Source: Gnetum montanum (Eukaryota > Streptophyta > Gnetopsida > Gnetales > Gnetaceae). From it: a DNA stretch of 64,000 nucleotides. The position numbers and the translations under genes are program-made. This document shows positions 1-12,100 of this stretch, piece by piece; positions within the stretch are counted from its first letter, which is position 1, and each line of letters starts with the position of its first letter. The stretch lies in the NCBI GenBank assembly GCA_015680685.1, contig MNCI01001941.1, positions 521,594-585,593 of the forward strand. Direction: 5' to 3'. Under the pieces are notes generated by a model. That model did no database searches and was not told where the DNA came from. It worked only from the letters and a program-made list of their open reading frames with translations.

Positions 1-864
1 TTCACCTCATTGCCAGTTGTATCATTAGTGTATATATTTTGGTTGATGCATTGTTTTCTTTTTGGTAAATTCTTGTGGTTAAGACTTTAACTCTTGTTTC
101 AAATGACATTCCCAGGGCCTATGGACTCTTTGAATGTGGGTTTGTCTGGTCATTAAGGGCATGGGCCTGCTTTTGTTCATTTCCATCTTGACATCCCCTT
201 CATCGATGCCATAGTTGTCCCTTTTTATCTATCTTTCTTACTTCCTTTCTTTTTCCATTCTAACGCTATTGGAGGTTTGTGCTTAGTCATGGGGGTACAG
301 GGCTTGATTTTTTTGATTTTCTCCTAGCCCCGAAATTTTTGATTTTCTTCCTAACCCCTACACCTTTGGTAGTCATCATTAATATATTCCCAGATCCATA
401 TCAGCCATACCACAACCTAGCCAATGGACCTCCACCGAAGCAAGGTATTAATTAAATGATGATTCATTTACCCTTGCTAATATATGATTGTGTTGTGTGT
501 GCAGATGGAAGACATACAACAATGGATTAGATCTGGAGCAAACACTTGGAATGGAGCAGCGTTGAACCAGCTATGCAAGGAGCAAGATCGATGACACGCT
601 TACAGATGGATAATGAAGGCACAATCTTGGCGTTGGCAGCAGCAACACTTCTTTCTCTCTCTCTTTCTCAGCTACCAACTAAGGCCTGATGTCATTGTAA
701 TAAGGTGTTCACCCTTGTTGTCATGAACACCAGTTTTGTCAAGTCTTGTAATAATGATCTATTTACATGTCATCCCATTAGTTCCATTCCCCTCAATAAT
801 TCCATACCTACCTGATATTATTGTAAGGAACTCGAGGACGAGTTTTCATTCAGTCATGGGGGTA
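1..864 (+). mobile_element. Element A: 3' internal end of a Ty3/gypsy-like retrotransposon
   Basis: This is the non-LTR 3' part of an element that starts outside the window. At 833-850 a reading frame gives ELEDEFSF followed by a G-rich tract (TCATGGGGGTA, 855-864). In many plant gypsy elements the polyprotein tail or 3' leader ends just before a polypurine tract in this way. The tract directly abuts the LTR. A similar GTCATGGGGGTA also occurs near 286-297. I recognise no RT, integrase or gag domain here; 180-370 is pyrimidine-rich. The lineage is uncertain. Confidence 0.5.
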
Positions 865-1672
865 TGATGAGACGCAATATCGCATGCACTGCGATATCGC
901 GTATGCGATATCGCGACTGTCATGATATCGCGTCGTCCCCTGCGATAGTGTGTACATGATATCGTGGTCTACCACCAAATCTATAAATAAGAGGCGGAAC
1001 TCCCCTCATTTCTCATCCTAGGCTAGAAGTAGCAGAACTCTAGCAGTTTGGTCACTCTAGAGATAGAATATTTTCCATGTGCCCATAGTAGGAGTCCCCA
1101 AGTGAATGGATCTTTATTCAAGCAGNCAAGGAATTGGCTACTCATCGTGATTAGATTCTCTCACCCTTATCTCCTAGAGTGCGGAATGAGTACGACTTGA
1201 TTACGAGCATCTACGGGTGTGTACGGCTAGTCAAGGAATCAGCTGCTCATTACGTTTAGGCTAGTTAGGTGCCTCAGTATGACCACTTTGAGCACGTGCG
1301 TTACATGTGGTGATCCCAGTAATGATTAGCGTTTGGTAGCCACAGTTGCATAGTTCAGGGTGTGTACGGTAAGTGGGAATGGATGCTAATGCTAGTTAAT
1401 TTAGACTTAGTCCTTAGTTAGAGTTAGTTAGTTCTCTCAACCCTTAACCCTTTAGCATAGGAGAAAAACCATAAAAGATCGTAAAAATCATATACCTCGG
1501 ACTTACTTAATCATACACTGTGACAACAACAAGTAAGTCTGGGAAGACAACGAATGATTAACCCCAAGTGTTTCATGGGGCGTTTAGGCATTTAGTCTGC
1601 AGAGTTCGACCGGATCATGCGTGCTACGCTCATTTCGTATGGTTGAGTGTAGGGGTACCTCACCACTCATCA
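865..1672 (+). repeat. Element A 3' LTR
   Basis: This 808-bp segment begins TGATGAG and ends CTCATCA, a perfect 7-bp terminal inverted repeat with the TG...CA ends of LTRs. A G-rich tract lies directly upstream. A TATA box is at 982-990 on the plus strand. At 1673 the sequence switches abruptly to the integrase zinc-finger region of element B, so the LTR end is also an insertion boundary. The partner LTR is outside the window, so pair identity and the target duplication (expected GCTAG) cannot be checked. There is an ambiguous base at 1126. Confidence 0.62.
872..990 (+). promoter_or_regulatory. Element A U3: GCGATATCGC palindrome cluster and TATA box
   Basis: About five close copies or variants of the palindrome GCGATATCGC fill 872-965, directly before a TATA box (CTATAAATA, 981-989). 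Transcription would start about 25-30 bp downstream, near 1015. The cluster lies where enhancer or silencing-related sites of an LTR would be. Its function is inferred from position only. Confidence 0.5.
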
Positions 1673-3870
1673 GCTAGTAATAGTCTAGCTATCTAATCTT
1701 AGCAGCCATGGCTCTAGGTGCTATATGTCCTCCACATATACCCTCATGAACTTGCTTAAGGACTATGTGGGCTTCATTTTTGCCCAAGCATACTCAAAGT
1801 ATGCCATCATAGGACTATCGACATAATGTGTTATCGCCTATGAAGATATAATATTTTGATCATTTACGTATAATTTTCTTTCGAGGAGTAGTCAAGCCTT
1901 GTGGAGATTCACCATGCATGAGGTAAAACTTTATATAATCATACCATTCCCTTGGAGGGGCAGTATTGATGGAGGCTATATATTCATCTTCAGTATTTTG
2001 TGTGATGAGAATATTATAGTTCATGGTTAAGGTAGGTAATTTAATAAACATATTAGACATCACATTAAGGGCTAAGGTTGCAATGAAATTAGCTAGCATG
2101 TTCTCAATTCATGGTACATGTTAGATATTGATGTCTACAAATCATTGTATTAGTTCCTTTCCTAGGTCAAAGTAAGGTTGCAAATGTTTGGCTTTCCATG
2201 CATAAACCTCAATTGTTTGGTTAACCACAAGTTGTGAATTACCTTTAATTATTAGGTGTTTGACTCCTATTTCATGAACTATTACTATTACCTTAATCAA
2301 TCCTTCATACTCCACTACATTGTTGGTATGTGGGAATTCAAAATGGTAAGCGAAGGATTGAATTTCACCAAATAGGAGTGTTATGATGGCAGCAGCCCTA
2401 GCCCCATGGGTAGTTGAAGCTCTATCAAAGTGCATGACCACCTCATAGTCCTTAGGTACATTACTAATAATGTTGATGTGTTCATTTAGGAATTTAAGAT
2501 CTATAGCCACTTGGTCTTCTTTTGGTGAAATAGTAAGTTGTGTGGCTATAAGTTGACCTTTCATTGAGGCTTGAGAGATGTAATGAAGGTCAAACTTAGC
2601 TGTTATGGCTTTCCAATGAGTAATAAACTATTTTCATCAATATTGATCATGATGGCTCTAAGTACATTATCTTTGCAAATGACATTGACCTGGCTCTTAC
2701 AGAGGCAATGCTGCCACTTATTTAGTGAGAAGATTAGGGCTAGACACTACTTCTCCACTTCGGTATATTAGTTCTCATAGGTAATCAATGCATGGCTTAA
2801 TTAGTATACAGGTAACTTTGCTTGATGATCTTATTTTTGATAAAGTATAGAGGAAATAGATATATCAAGGATAGAAAGGTATATGTAAAAAGGTTTATCC
2901 TTTTACAATAGATAAAATGTAGCTAATTGTGCCAACTCTTGCTTAAGGTTTTCAAAGGCTTATTGGAATTAAGCCATCCACTCATAGTGAACTCCTTACT
3001 TAAGCAAGTGTTGCATGAATTGTAGCTTATCCATAAGCTTAGCAATAAACCTATGGATAACTTGTAGTCTACCTTGTAATCCCTGAAGCTCCTTAAGATT
3101 GGTTGGTACTGCTTGGTTGGATATGGATATAACCTTATCAGGATCAACACATATTCTTCGTTTGGACACTATAAAGCCAAGCATCTTACCAAGTTTGATG
3201 TCAAATACATACTTCTTAGGGTTGAGCCTAAGCTCATACTTAATTCACTATTTAAGCATAAGTTCAAGGTCATGTGCATGGTTATTGGAAAATTTGGACT
3301 TAATAGCTATATCATCTATGTAGTCATTGAGAAATCCTAGCATATAATCACAAAAGATGTACATCATTGCTCTTTGGTAGGTTGCTCTTGCATTCTTTAG
3401 GGCAAAGGGCATCATGGTGTAACAAAAGGTAACTTAAGGGGTCATGAAGGTCATACTAAGTTGATGTTATGGGTTGATATTAATTTGGTTGTATCCCAAG
3501 AACCCATTGATGAAGGATAGGAAGGCATGTCTAGCTGTAGTATCAATAAGTTAGTCAATACTAGGCAAAGGAAAATTATCCTTGATGGTTGCCTTATTCA
3601 AGTCTTAAAAATAAATACAAATGCGTATACTCTCACTTTTCTTAGGGACTACTACTATGTTGGACACCCATGCTACGTAATCAATAGCTTAAATTAAACC
3701 ACCTTGGTATATATTTGTGATTTCATCACGAATTTCCAGGGCTAAATCTAGCCTAATCTTGCAAATGTTTTTCTTTACTATTCTAATACTAGGATGGGTT
3801 AAGACCTGACATATCTTCATATGACTAGGCAAAGACCTTATTGTTATCCTAGAGGACCTTGGTGATGTCT
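1673..3870 (-). pseudogene. Element B pol: RT, RNase H, plant-type RNase H, integrase zinc finger (broken)
   Basis: Read on the minus strand, RT runs from about 3870 to 2920, with a YIDD box near 3300 (Y-I-D-D-I-A-I-K) and the thumb region CVDPDKV near 3140. The connection and gypsy-type RNase H follow (2920-2560). A second RNase H of the plant/archaeal type is at 2142-2500, with its first acidic position in VVMHFDRAS, then NNVVEYEGL and IKGNSQLV; the third acidic residue of the usual GDSQLV is N here. The spacer 2099-1860 and an integrase N-terminal zinc finger (GGHIAPRAMAAKI, about 1690-1760) end the fragment. The dual RNase H order is known from the Tat lineage. It is interrupted by stops and at least two frame changes, and cut at 1673 by element A. 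Confidence 0.82.
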
Positions 3871-5239
3871 TGAGCCTATGGAGGTTCTAGTGAGAAACTT
3901 AGTTGTAATGTTTTCTCCTCACTGTTGTGTGTCATGATAGGAACCTCAACTAGAGAGTTCTTGATAATGTCTCTATCCTCAAGGTCAAGGATTTTGACTA
4001 TGTTTTTATGCCATTCTAAAGGCATTTATATTGAGGATATGTGGTCATTTGGACTCTCAAGCTTAAGATCTAGGTAATTAAGATCAATAAATCATTCAAC
4101 ATCACCATAAGGTCAACTTAGGTTCAATGATAAACTGATTTCTTCTAGGTGTCCATACTCCAATCCTGCATATCAACCATAAGCACATTAAGTAGCATCT
4201 AGGTAAAATAAGTAAATAATGATAAAATGATGTAAAGTACTCCAACAATTATGCATGGATCAACACAAAAAATACTATTTCATGGTTAAAAAAGGTGCAA
4301 ACAAGATAAACAAAGCTTATAAGAGGTAGGTGAAGATAAATAAGATGAAACAAAGGCCACATAAGGTCAAACAAAGGCCAAATGATGGAAACACTTTACC
4401 AATTTTATGCCTTAGTAGACCATATGATGGTTGTGTAGTACCAAACGATGGTCAATGATGGTCAAACCCCATCACCTATCATCAATCAAACGCTAAATAA
4501 GATTAATGGAGATCACAATAGATAGTATAAGGTCAAACATGGTTAACTATGGTTACACTTTGCCAACCTTAGTGGGTCATTTCATTGTCAAACCCCACTA
4601 AATAATACCAATCAAAGGTCCAATAAGATCAGCTAAGGCCAAGTAGAAATAGTGAAACTAAAGCCAAGTAGAAGTCAAATGAGGTTGACTGATTATCAAA
4701 TAGTGATCGAATAAGGACAATAAGGTCAAAACAAGTAGAAATACAATGGAATAAGACCAAATTAGTCAAGGTGGAAAACACATGATAAATGAAGATAAAT
4801 ATTGGTCAAATAGGGCTATACTTTGCCAGTCTTAGGCCTTAGTGGACCAAGTAATTTGCTAGTTTTAGGCCATGGTGAATCATGTGATTTGCTAGTTTTA
4901 GGCCATGGTGGGCCATGTGATTTGCCAGTTTTAGGTCATGGTAGGTCATACATTTTTCCAATTCTAGGCCATGGCAGGTTCCACGTTTTTTTTAAAAAGA
5001 AAATTTTTTATTGGTTCTATGTTTCTTAAAATTTTTATGATTTTTTTCAAGTTTTAAATTTTTAATTGTATTTTTATTATTTATATGCAAAGATAAAAAG
5101 GCTTGAAAAAGTATATTGTAAACAAGTGGAAACCTTAGGCTATGTGTAAAATAAAGGTTAAAACAAAGTAAAATGAGAGTAAATAAAATAGTGCATCCAA
5201 GTAATATGTAAACTAGGCTAAAAAGGTTATGGACAAAAT
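3871..5239 (-). other. Element B spacer between protease and RT
   Basis: I see no coding sequence. The plus strand is rich in GGTCAAA and related short words from about 4290 to 4810, a loose degenerate repeat. A clear tandem array follows at 4820-4985. 4990-5220 is AT-rich and unremarkable. The same position in C and F also holds an array. Confidence 0.6.
4820..4985 (-). repeat. Tandem array, about 35-bp unit, in the PR-RT spacer of B
   Basis: Five imperfect copies of a unit of about 35 bp on the plus strand share the core TTTTAGGCCATGG...GGNCATGTGA. The unit is related in wording (AGTTTTAGGYC...GGNCC) to the arrays of C, D and F. The open frame across it, with repeated LGHG, comes from the near-3n period and is not a gene. 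Confidence 0.78.
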
Positions 5240-6148
5240 AGGCTACATGGTTATTGATGCAAGCATGAGAGAATTGGGGAAGATACATCAGTTGTGGAAA
5301 TGTTTCCTAATATTTCAAAGATTAGGGAAGTTATATGACCAACTTTTTACAATCTGGTATTCCCCATATCCTTCACTAACTATGTTGAAGGAAAGTTGCT
5401 CCCATGGTGCATCCATGGACCCATCATTGTTGGTTTTGACCTCTTGCACTCTATTAGGCTTCTCAACTTTGTGGTTAATAGTAGGAGTTTCTTCTTGAAA
5501 CTCCACTTTAAACCCTTGTTCAATGTTAACATTGTTAGCTACTAATGGAACTGCACTATTCCTGTGGATGATTATCTCACCTTGCTTTTGAGGTAGGTGA
5601 ATTTTTTAATGGATCAATAAGGAAATAGCTCATAATTGAGCTAGCCAAGATCTTACTAGGATAAGGTTGAATCTTGGTGTCTCTTCCATCTCTAAGAAAT
5701 TGGCCATTGTGGGAAATTGCTTCCTTGCCACAAAATCTAAAGAAATGGAGCATTTTACAACAACCTAAGATCCTCTGAAGAATTTAAGAGTGGTTGTTGA
5801 ATTCTGTTGCATATGCTCGATTAGGCCTAGATTTTCTACGATGGTATAAGGTATTATGTTCGGGTAGCTTTATTGTTAACATGTACCTTATGCACTTTGT
5901 ACTATCCTACTCTTATGGTTATAAAGATGGGGGCCTTGGTTGTTTTGCCATCTTGGGGATTGGTCTTGACTTCACTATAGCAAAACATTAGTGTCGTTGG
6001 CCTTTTTTCTTCCTTTGGTGAAGGTGGTACCCTCACTACATGGAGGACTCTTCACTAGTGAGGATATCCTTGCTAATAGGAATAGAGGTCAACATCTTGA
6101 CTAATGCTTCACAATGTGTAGCAAAAGTCATCACAAGGTCATATAGGC
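5240..6148 (-). pseudogene. Element B protease and gag C-terminal part (broken)
   Basis: On the minus strand, 6148-6036 gives a YDLVMTFATHCEALVKML-like segment. It matches the equivalent gag-PR linker of C (14173-14080), D (24970-24880) and F (about 43140-43200). The retropepsin-like region follows at about 5930-5580, with a degraded family motif (FNLILGxPWLAQL). The region ends in VEFQEETPTINHK-like text at 5506. The 6148 edge is the target duplication of element C, and B's gag resumes at 19229. Multiple stops make it non-functional. Confidence 0.68.
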
Positions 6149-6773
6149 TAAGGTGTGGCGACCAAAAATGTCGATGGTTGGAAAACGCCGATGGGCCATC
6201 GGCCGTTGACAGTCTTAACCTCGTTTCCGTGGGAGGGCCATGCTGGATAGAACGGAAACAGGACACCCTGAATGGTCTGGTTGATCAGACAGGGACTTAG
6301 TCGGTGTTAATATAACCTTTTACAACCAGATAATTTGAAAACAAGACTGATAGCGTGAAATAATGCTTAAATGTAAAAGGGATAGAATATAGTGTAAAAT
6401 GCAATAATAAGTAGGAGACAAAGTAAAATGTAGTTAGAAAAAATGCACCGCTTCAAAGCTACGACTTTGCTCTATTAGGGTGGATATAGTCGGTTGCACA
6501 GTGTTGAGAAGTGCAAAGATCTTGAGAGTAACCAAGACGTGTAGAGCAAGATGGCTATATGCTTGAACGCGGGCTCAGGCATTAATAATGCAAAGTGCTA
6601 CCAAGGTGGTAGAAAAGAGTAGAAAAAAATGCCAACTGAGAGTGCTAACTTTTTACAATGTCAAATAGAAAGCTTACAATGCTCAAGGTTACAGTGCTAA
6701 CTTTTTTTCTTGTTAGCCAACCAAAATTGCCAAAAAATCAGACCTCGAACCCCTCAAGCATTGCTCATTGGGG

Positions 6774-6782
6774 TATTTATAG
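6774..6782 (-). promoter_or_regulatory. TATA box of element C 3' LTR
   Basis: On the minus strand this reads CTATAAATA and is followed by CCCC. The same box occurs in the partner LTR at 18201-18209. It lies about 620 bp from the LTR end, as in B, D and E. Confidence 0.6.
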
Positions 6783-6959
6783 GATTAAGGACACATGAAA
6801 GATGCGGTTTGGATGCCACGTGCCCTAGGATTATGCTGACTTGTCTATGCTGCATGTGCCTGCATGACCGTTGGGCGGTCTGCCATGGTGTAATTACAAG
6901 TCTTCCACATTGTAATTGTACTGTCAGAGCAATGGTGTGATTAGGTGGAGTGCATTGAT

Positions 6960-7530
6960 GTAGCGTAACTGCTTGCCATGCTTTGTAGCGTAGCATGTTT
7001 GGCATGACGTAGCATCTTTTCATGCTGTGTTATGCTATGCAGCATAGTGTAGCGGCCAGTTTGAAGCAAAAAATTTGCGTTGTGTCCTACTGCATGCATT
7101 GGAAACCTTTGAAGCGTGCTGATTGTTTATTGCATATTTGCTACACTATGCTATGCTACATAGCGTAGCAGCTGTCCTTAGTCACAAAAATGTCACCAAT
7201 CTACAAACTTTGGCTTTTGGACTGCGAAGCTTGTGAACTTACTGATCCCAACCTTTGAGATGCCTTTTGTCACTTTCATAGAATTGCTACACCGGGCTAT
7301 GCCATGTAGCTTAGAGTAACATAGCGGTAAACATGGCCTGCTTTTTGCCAAGTTCGCTGGTTTCTGACGGAAGGAGACATTGCTGAAGGACTTGAAGTTG
7401 GGCGAGGGGACTGATTGTCTAGCTTTTGCTACACTGTGCTATGCTGTGTAGCATAGCATAGCATAGCATTGTGCTTCTGTAAACTTCTTCTAAAGTTTTC
7501 TTTGCTACATAGCGTAGCGTAGCATAGCAA
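6960..7530 (-). promoter_or_regulatory. TAGCRTAGC motif clusters in U3 of element C
   Basis: Five clusters (about 6988-7055, 7141-7172, 7287-7330, 7428-7470 and 7503-7530) contain repeated GCTATGCTA, TAGCGTAGC and TAGCATAGC words, which are near-palindromes and overlap. Corresponding clusters in the other LTR are at about 18,390-18,480, 18,567-18,606, 18,722-18,763, 18,867-18,896 and 18,925-18,946. No known factor is assigned. Confidence 0.65.
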
Positions 7531-7806
7531 AATCCCTTGACTTAGAAAACTTGCTGAAGCATTTTGCACATTCTGAGCACCACTAACAATTCCATGCACC
7601 GCTCCCAAGTGTGTTGTTGGCTGGATGAACTACTCAGGTGGGTAGGATAGAGAATTCGTTTAGCCTATTGACACCTGGGGTAGAAAACTTTCCAAACTAG
7701 ATAGTTTGAACATCAGAGCATCCATCTCCTGAAGAACTGCCATAATGATGCACGAATTGCAAAGACCTGGTGAAGCAAGAATGTCTTCAAATTTTTGGGT
7801 GTTTCA

Positions 7807-8879
7807 TTGACCCCTCTTTATTGACGTCTAGAGGATGGGCTTGAGAGACGTTGACAAAGAATACGAAACACCATGGAAGACATGACACTAACATTTTTGC
7901 TTAGTGATCGCCAAGATGTCTCTTGGCTGCATTTAAGAGTTTTGCATTAGTTTTTGCAGGGGGAAAGGATGAAGCAGGGAGGAAGGAGGTTCAAGACAAA
8001 GGGTAAAGATGAGGCTTAGTAGGATCCCTCGTCAAAGTGCTCATGAGGGACTTGTTCACATTTTCATCTTTACTTTCACTAACCTTCAACCTCTTGTAGG
8101 ATAGGTGTTTCTTTCCCAGGATGAGTTGTGTTAGATCAGTGTAGGGTTTTGAAATGCCTACAGATGCTTCCCATGTAGTGAGCTGTGTTACACACGTCAT
8201 GGAATTTGCACTCTGAAATAGCCAAGCTAGTCGAGGCACTCACTTTGCGATGTCGTAACATTTGCTACTGTGGAAAGACGTGCTTTTGGTCGCACCTTGT
8301 AAGAACGATAGAGAGTGAAATTGCCATGATGCAAAGCGAGGACAAAGGTCTTGCTTGCTGTAGATGTTGTTGAAGCTCTTGGATACCTTTGCTAGTGCAT
8401 GGTGTCGAAACTAGGAAGGCCAGCAGTGGCCTCGGCAGTATCAGCGTGGAGGAGCTGGCATCGAAAGAACAGGGAGTTGCTATGAGTGCGGATGCTCTGG
8501 AATCCCTGCCAAAGGCATGCATTCTCAGTTTAGCTATGGGATCAGCTACCACATAGCTAAACATCATGTGAGCCCAGGTGTTGGTAGGGAGCTAGAGGGT
8601 AACAATATTGTGGCTGGGCCACAATACTGTCAAAACTCCAACGGTGGCCATTGGCCAAGGAACTACTGTCAGGGCGGTGGGCCGTGGTGACGGTAGGTCT
8701 AGAGGGCCAATGCGATGTCATACGACATCTCTAGAGGATCAACCTGGTGCCAAGGATGGCAGCATCGTGTATGTTCTAGATCATGTTCCCATTGCATCGT
8801 GAACTACATTCTGGAGCTGAACCGTTCCACCCCCACGTCAGCACTGTGCACACTTTTTTGATGTGTACTTGACGTAGAT
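7807..8879 (-). other. Element C polypurine tract and 3' untranslated region
   Basis: In element sense, AAAGAGGGGTCAA (7807-7820) directly precedes the 3' LTR, as expected of a polypurine tract. About 60 bases upstream, GGTGTTTCG (7864-7872) is the inverted counterpart of the LTR start TGAAACACC. The same arrangement occurs in D and E. The rest of the region, to 8879, contains short open frames on both strands but nothing I recognise as a gene. Confidence 0.7.
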
Positions 8880-9150
8880 GCATGCTAGGGTCATGACAGG
8901 AATCTAGTTTAAGGTCTTGGTAGACCGTGTGCTGGTTTGGGGTCCCAGTAGACTGTTGTGCTAGCTTAAGGTCCCAATGGACAGTACATGCTAGTTTAAT
9001 GTCATAGCGGATGTGCCATGCTAGTTTATAGTCATAGTGGATGAGCTGTGCATGTTTTATGTCGTAGCAGACGGTCGTCACCATTTTATCATTGTAGCGG
9101 ATGCTGCTTGTTGCTGCTAGTTTAACGTCATAGCAGATGTTGCTTGTTGT
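8880..9150 (-). repeat. Tandem array after integrase in C, about 38-bp unit
   Basis: Seven or so imperfect copies on the plus strand share GCTAGTTTAANGTCNTAGYGGAYG, with period about 37-40 bp. The array lies between the integrase C-terminus (about 9170) and the 3' untranslated region. Corresponding arrays occur at 23500-23860 in D and 54270-54720 in F, and related units lie between PR and RT. Confidence 0.8.
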
Positions 9151-9159
9151 TGCCATGCT

Positions 9160-12100
9160 TTAGATGTAGTATAGCTTGAGGTAAAAGTGATTCATTAGGT
9201 TGGCGAACTGGTTTCCATCCATGTCCACTAGCTTGAAGGCTCCATTCTTGAAGGCTTAGGTGACCATGTATGGGCCTTCCCAGTTGGCTGAGAATTTTCT
9301 CACATGCTCACGGATAGCTTTGAGGATGAGGTCTCACTTCTGTACTAGCCGTTGATGTGGGTCTGCATGGTGCTTTTGTTGTTGCTTGCTTTGGTAGTGC
9401 TCTATGCGGCTCAACGTTCGTGCGTGCTCCTTTATTGAGTTGAGATCGATGATCCATGACTCATTATTCTGGGCGTTGCTTACAACATCTGAGAGGATCA
9501 TTCAGAGTGATGGTACCTACAACTCAAGTGGCAACACAACTTCATATCCATAAACAAGGCTGTAAGGAGTCTTACTTGTCGTGGTTCTGCATGTTGTTCT
9601 GTAGGCCCATAGAATGTAGAGGATTTGCTCATGCCATTGCCTCTTTCTGTTACTAAGCATTCTCTTCAACAAGTTGATGATGGACTTATTTGTAGCCTCC
9701 ACCCCTCCATTCGCTTGTGGGTAATATGGGGAGGAGAATGATTACTTGATGCCTAGATTCTTGCAGAAGGTACGAGTTTCTGTACTGCTGAATTATGGCC
9801 CATTTTCATTCACAATAGTCATTGGAAGCCCAAACCTGGTCATGATGTTATCCAAGATGAAGTGACAAACTTGCTGAGACGTAGTCTTCCTCAGGGGAAT
9901 AGCTTCCACCCACTTAGTAAAATATTCAGTGGTGGTGATGATGAAGCTATTCCTTGTAGAGGACTTATGCTTGATAGGTCCTATGAGGTCTAGTCCCCAT
10001 CACTGGAAAGGCCATGTGATCTACGTTGGGTGTAGCTTAGTAGGTGAAACATGTATGAGATTTGTGTATCTCTAGAATGTGTCACATGTCTTGAATTTTA
10101 ATAGGAAATCGTGCTCCATGTGGGGCCAATAGTACCCTAGGCGTCTGATTTTTGCAGCCATAGCCCTAGGTGCTATGTGTCCACCACATAGTTCCTCATG
10201 CACTTCATTAACTACCTTCTGCGCTTGCTTCCCACCCATGCATGCCAGCAATATCCCATCATAGGAACATTTGCACAGGGAGTCATTTCCCATGAGCATA
10301 TATTACCGGGTACGCTTATAGATTGCATCTCTCTAGGTAGATGTCAGTCTGCTTGGGGGTTCATTGTGTTTTAGGTAGGCTTTAATGTTGGCATACCACT
10401 CCTAGGTATCCATAGCACTAATAGAGGCCACTTGTTTAGCCTAAGTGATAGGCTCAGTACATTCAACAATTGAAATCAACAAGTTTGCGAATGAGTGTGG
10501 TGGAATATTTAGTGCAAGGGTGGTTAAGGCGTCTGCCATGGTGTTCTCATTACATGGCACGTGTTGCACATCTGTGGTTGTAAATTACTTAAGCAGGCTT
10601 TTTGCTAGATCGTAGTAGGGTTGCAGGTGCGTAGCTTTGCAGGCATAGACCTCGGTGATTTGATTCACAACTAGTTGTGAATCACCATGGATTTCCAAGT
10701 ATTGTATGCATAGTGCTTGGGTAGTTGAGAGGCCTTTGAGTAGCCCCTCATATTATGCCACATTGTTGGTGTAGGGGAATGTAAAATGATAAGAAAATGA
10801 GTGCATTTCCCCAGAGGGGAATGTAATGATGATAGTTGCACTACCTCCTCACACGGTTGAAGCGCCATTGAAGTGTAAAGTAGCTTCCAGGTGTGATGGG
10901 ATGATGTTGATAGTGCCAACATGTTCGTTCGGGAATTCGGGATCTATGGTTGCGTGGTTGTCAAAGGGGGAGGCCGTAAGTTGCGTTGCTATGGCTTGGC
11001 CCTTAGTCGACAATTGGCTTACATAGTGTAGGTTGAACTTCACGATTATTGCTTTCCATAGGACTATCCGACTACTTTCATACAGGTTGTTAGTGATAGC
11101 CTGGAGTATGTTACTTTTGCAAACAATGTTAGTTATACTACGAAACAAGTGATGCCTCCACTTTTTTAATGCAAATACTAAGGCAAGACAATTCCTCTCC
11201 ACCTCATTGTATTTCACCTCATGCGCTATTAATGCATGACTTAGGTAATACACTGGTATCTCAGATCCATTGTCTCGTTTCTGACATAGCGATGCTGCGA
11301 TAGATGTGTCGAAGGTGGCAAGGTAGATGAAGAAAGGCTTCTCCCTCTGTGGCGGATGCACAGTTGGGAGGTGCAAAAGATCTTCCTTCAAGTCATCGAA
11401 GGCTTGTTAACATTGGGTTGTGCACTTGAAGTTAACCCCTTTCTTTAAAAGATGTTGCATGGGGTGTAACTTGTTAGTTAGCCTTGCTATAAACCTTCAG
11501 ATGAACTGTACCCTACCTTGCAACCCACGTAGCTCGTTGAGGTTTGTAGGAGGTGCCAGGTTGATGATGACCTTGACTTTGTTAGGGTCCACCGATATTC
11601 TGGCCTCTGATACTATGAACCCTAACATGCATCCGATTTTCACCCTGAAGACACACTTCTTAGGATTAAGGCATAAATCATGCATTTGACAACACTTGAG
11701 GACTAACCTTAGATCACGTGGATGATCAGCAGCCTATTTGGACTTGACCTCTATATCATCAACATAGTCATTTAGTGTTTCTAGGATGTAATAACTGAAG
11801 ATGTAGGTCATGGCTTATTGGTAGGTTGCCCCAGAATTCTTGAGCCCAAAAGGCATCATGGTGTAACAAAAGGTTGTCCATGGGGTTATGAAGGTTGTTG
11901 TTAGCTGATGCTCTGGGTTAATGTGGATTTGGTTGTATCTAGAGAAACCATCCATGAAGGATAATAGAGCATGACCAGCTGTAGTGTCGATGAGTTGATC
12001 GATGCTTAGAAGTGGAAAATCGTCTTTGATTGTTGCTTTGTTCAGATCCTAGAAGTCTATATAGATCTGTATTCCTCTTGTTTTCTTAGAAACCACAACG

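Larger units (their letters stand above)
6154..7806 (-). repeat. Element C 3' LTR
   Basis: The plus strand begins TGTGG and ends GTTTCA, so in element sense it runs TGAAACACC...CCACA. It aligns over its length with 17579-19223, apart from about 16 extra bases near 6163-6180. The U3 part (about 6960-7530) is crowded with TAGCRTAGC-type words, many of them palindromic. The TATA box is on the minus strand at 6774-6782. Confidence 0.93.

Noticed and set aside
1-1672. Complete small solo element A
   Set aside because: Only one LTR is visible and the interior continues past the window start, so it is a partial element.
4823-5029. Plus-strand frame with repeated LGHG motifs
   Set aside because: Product of the tandem array in the PR-RT spacer of B; opposite to the element's coding strand.
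8265-8567. Minus-strand frame of 100 codons in the 3' region of C
   Set aside because: No domain, no counterpart in D, E or F; likely chance.
8776-9156. Minus-strand frame of 126 codons with repeated YDxKLA
   Set aside because: Translation of the 38-bp tandem array after integrase.
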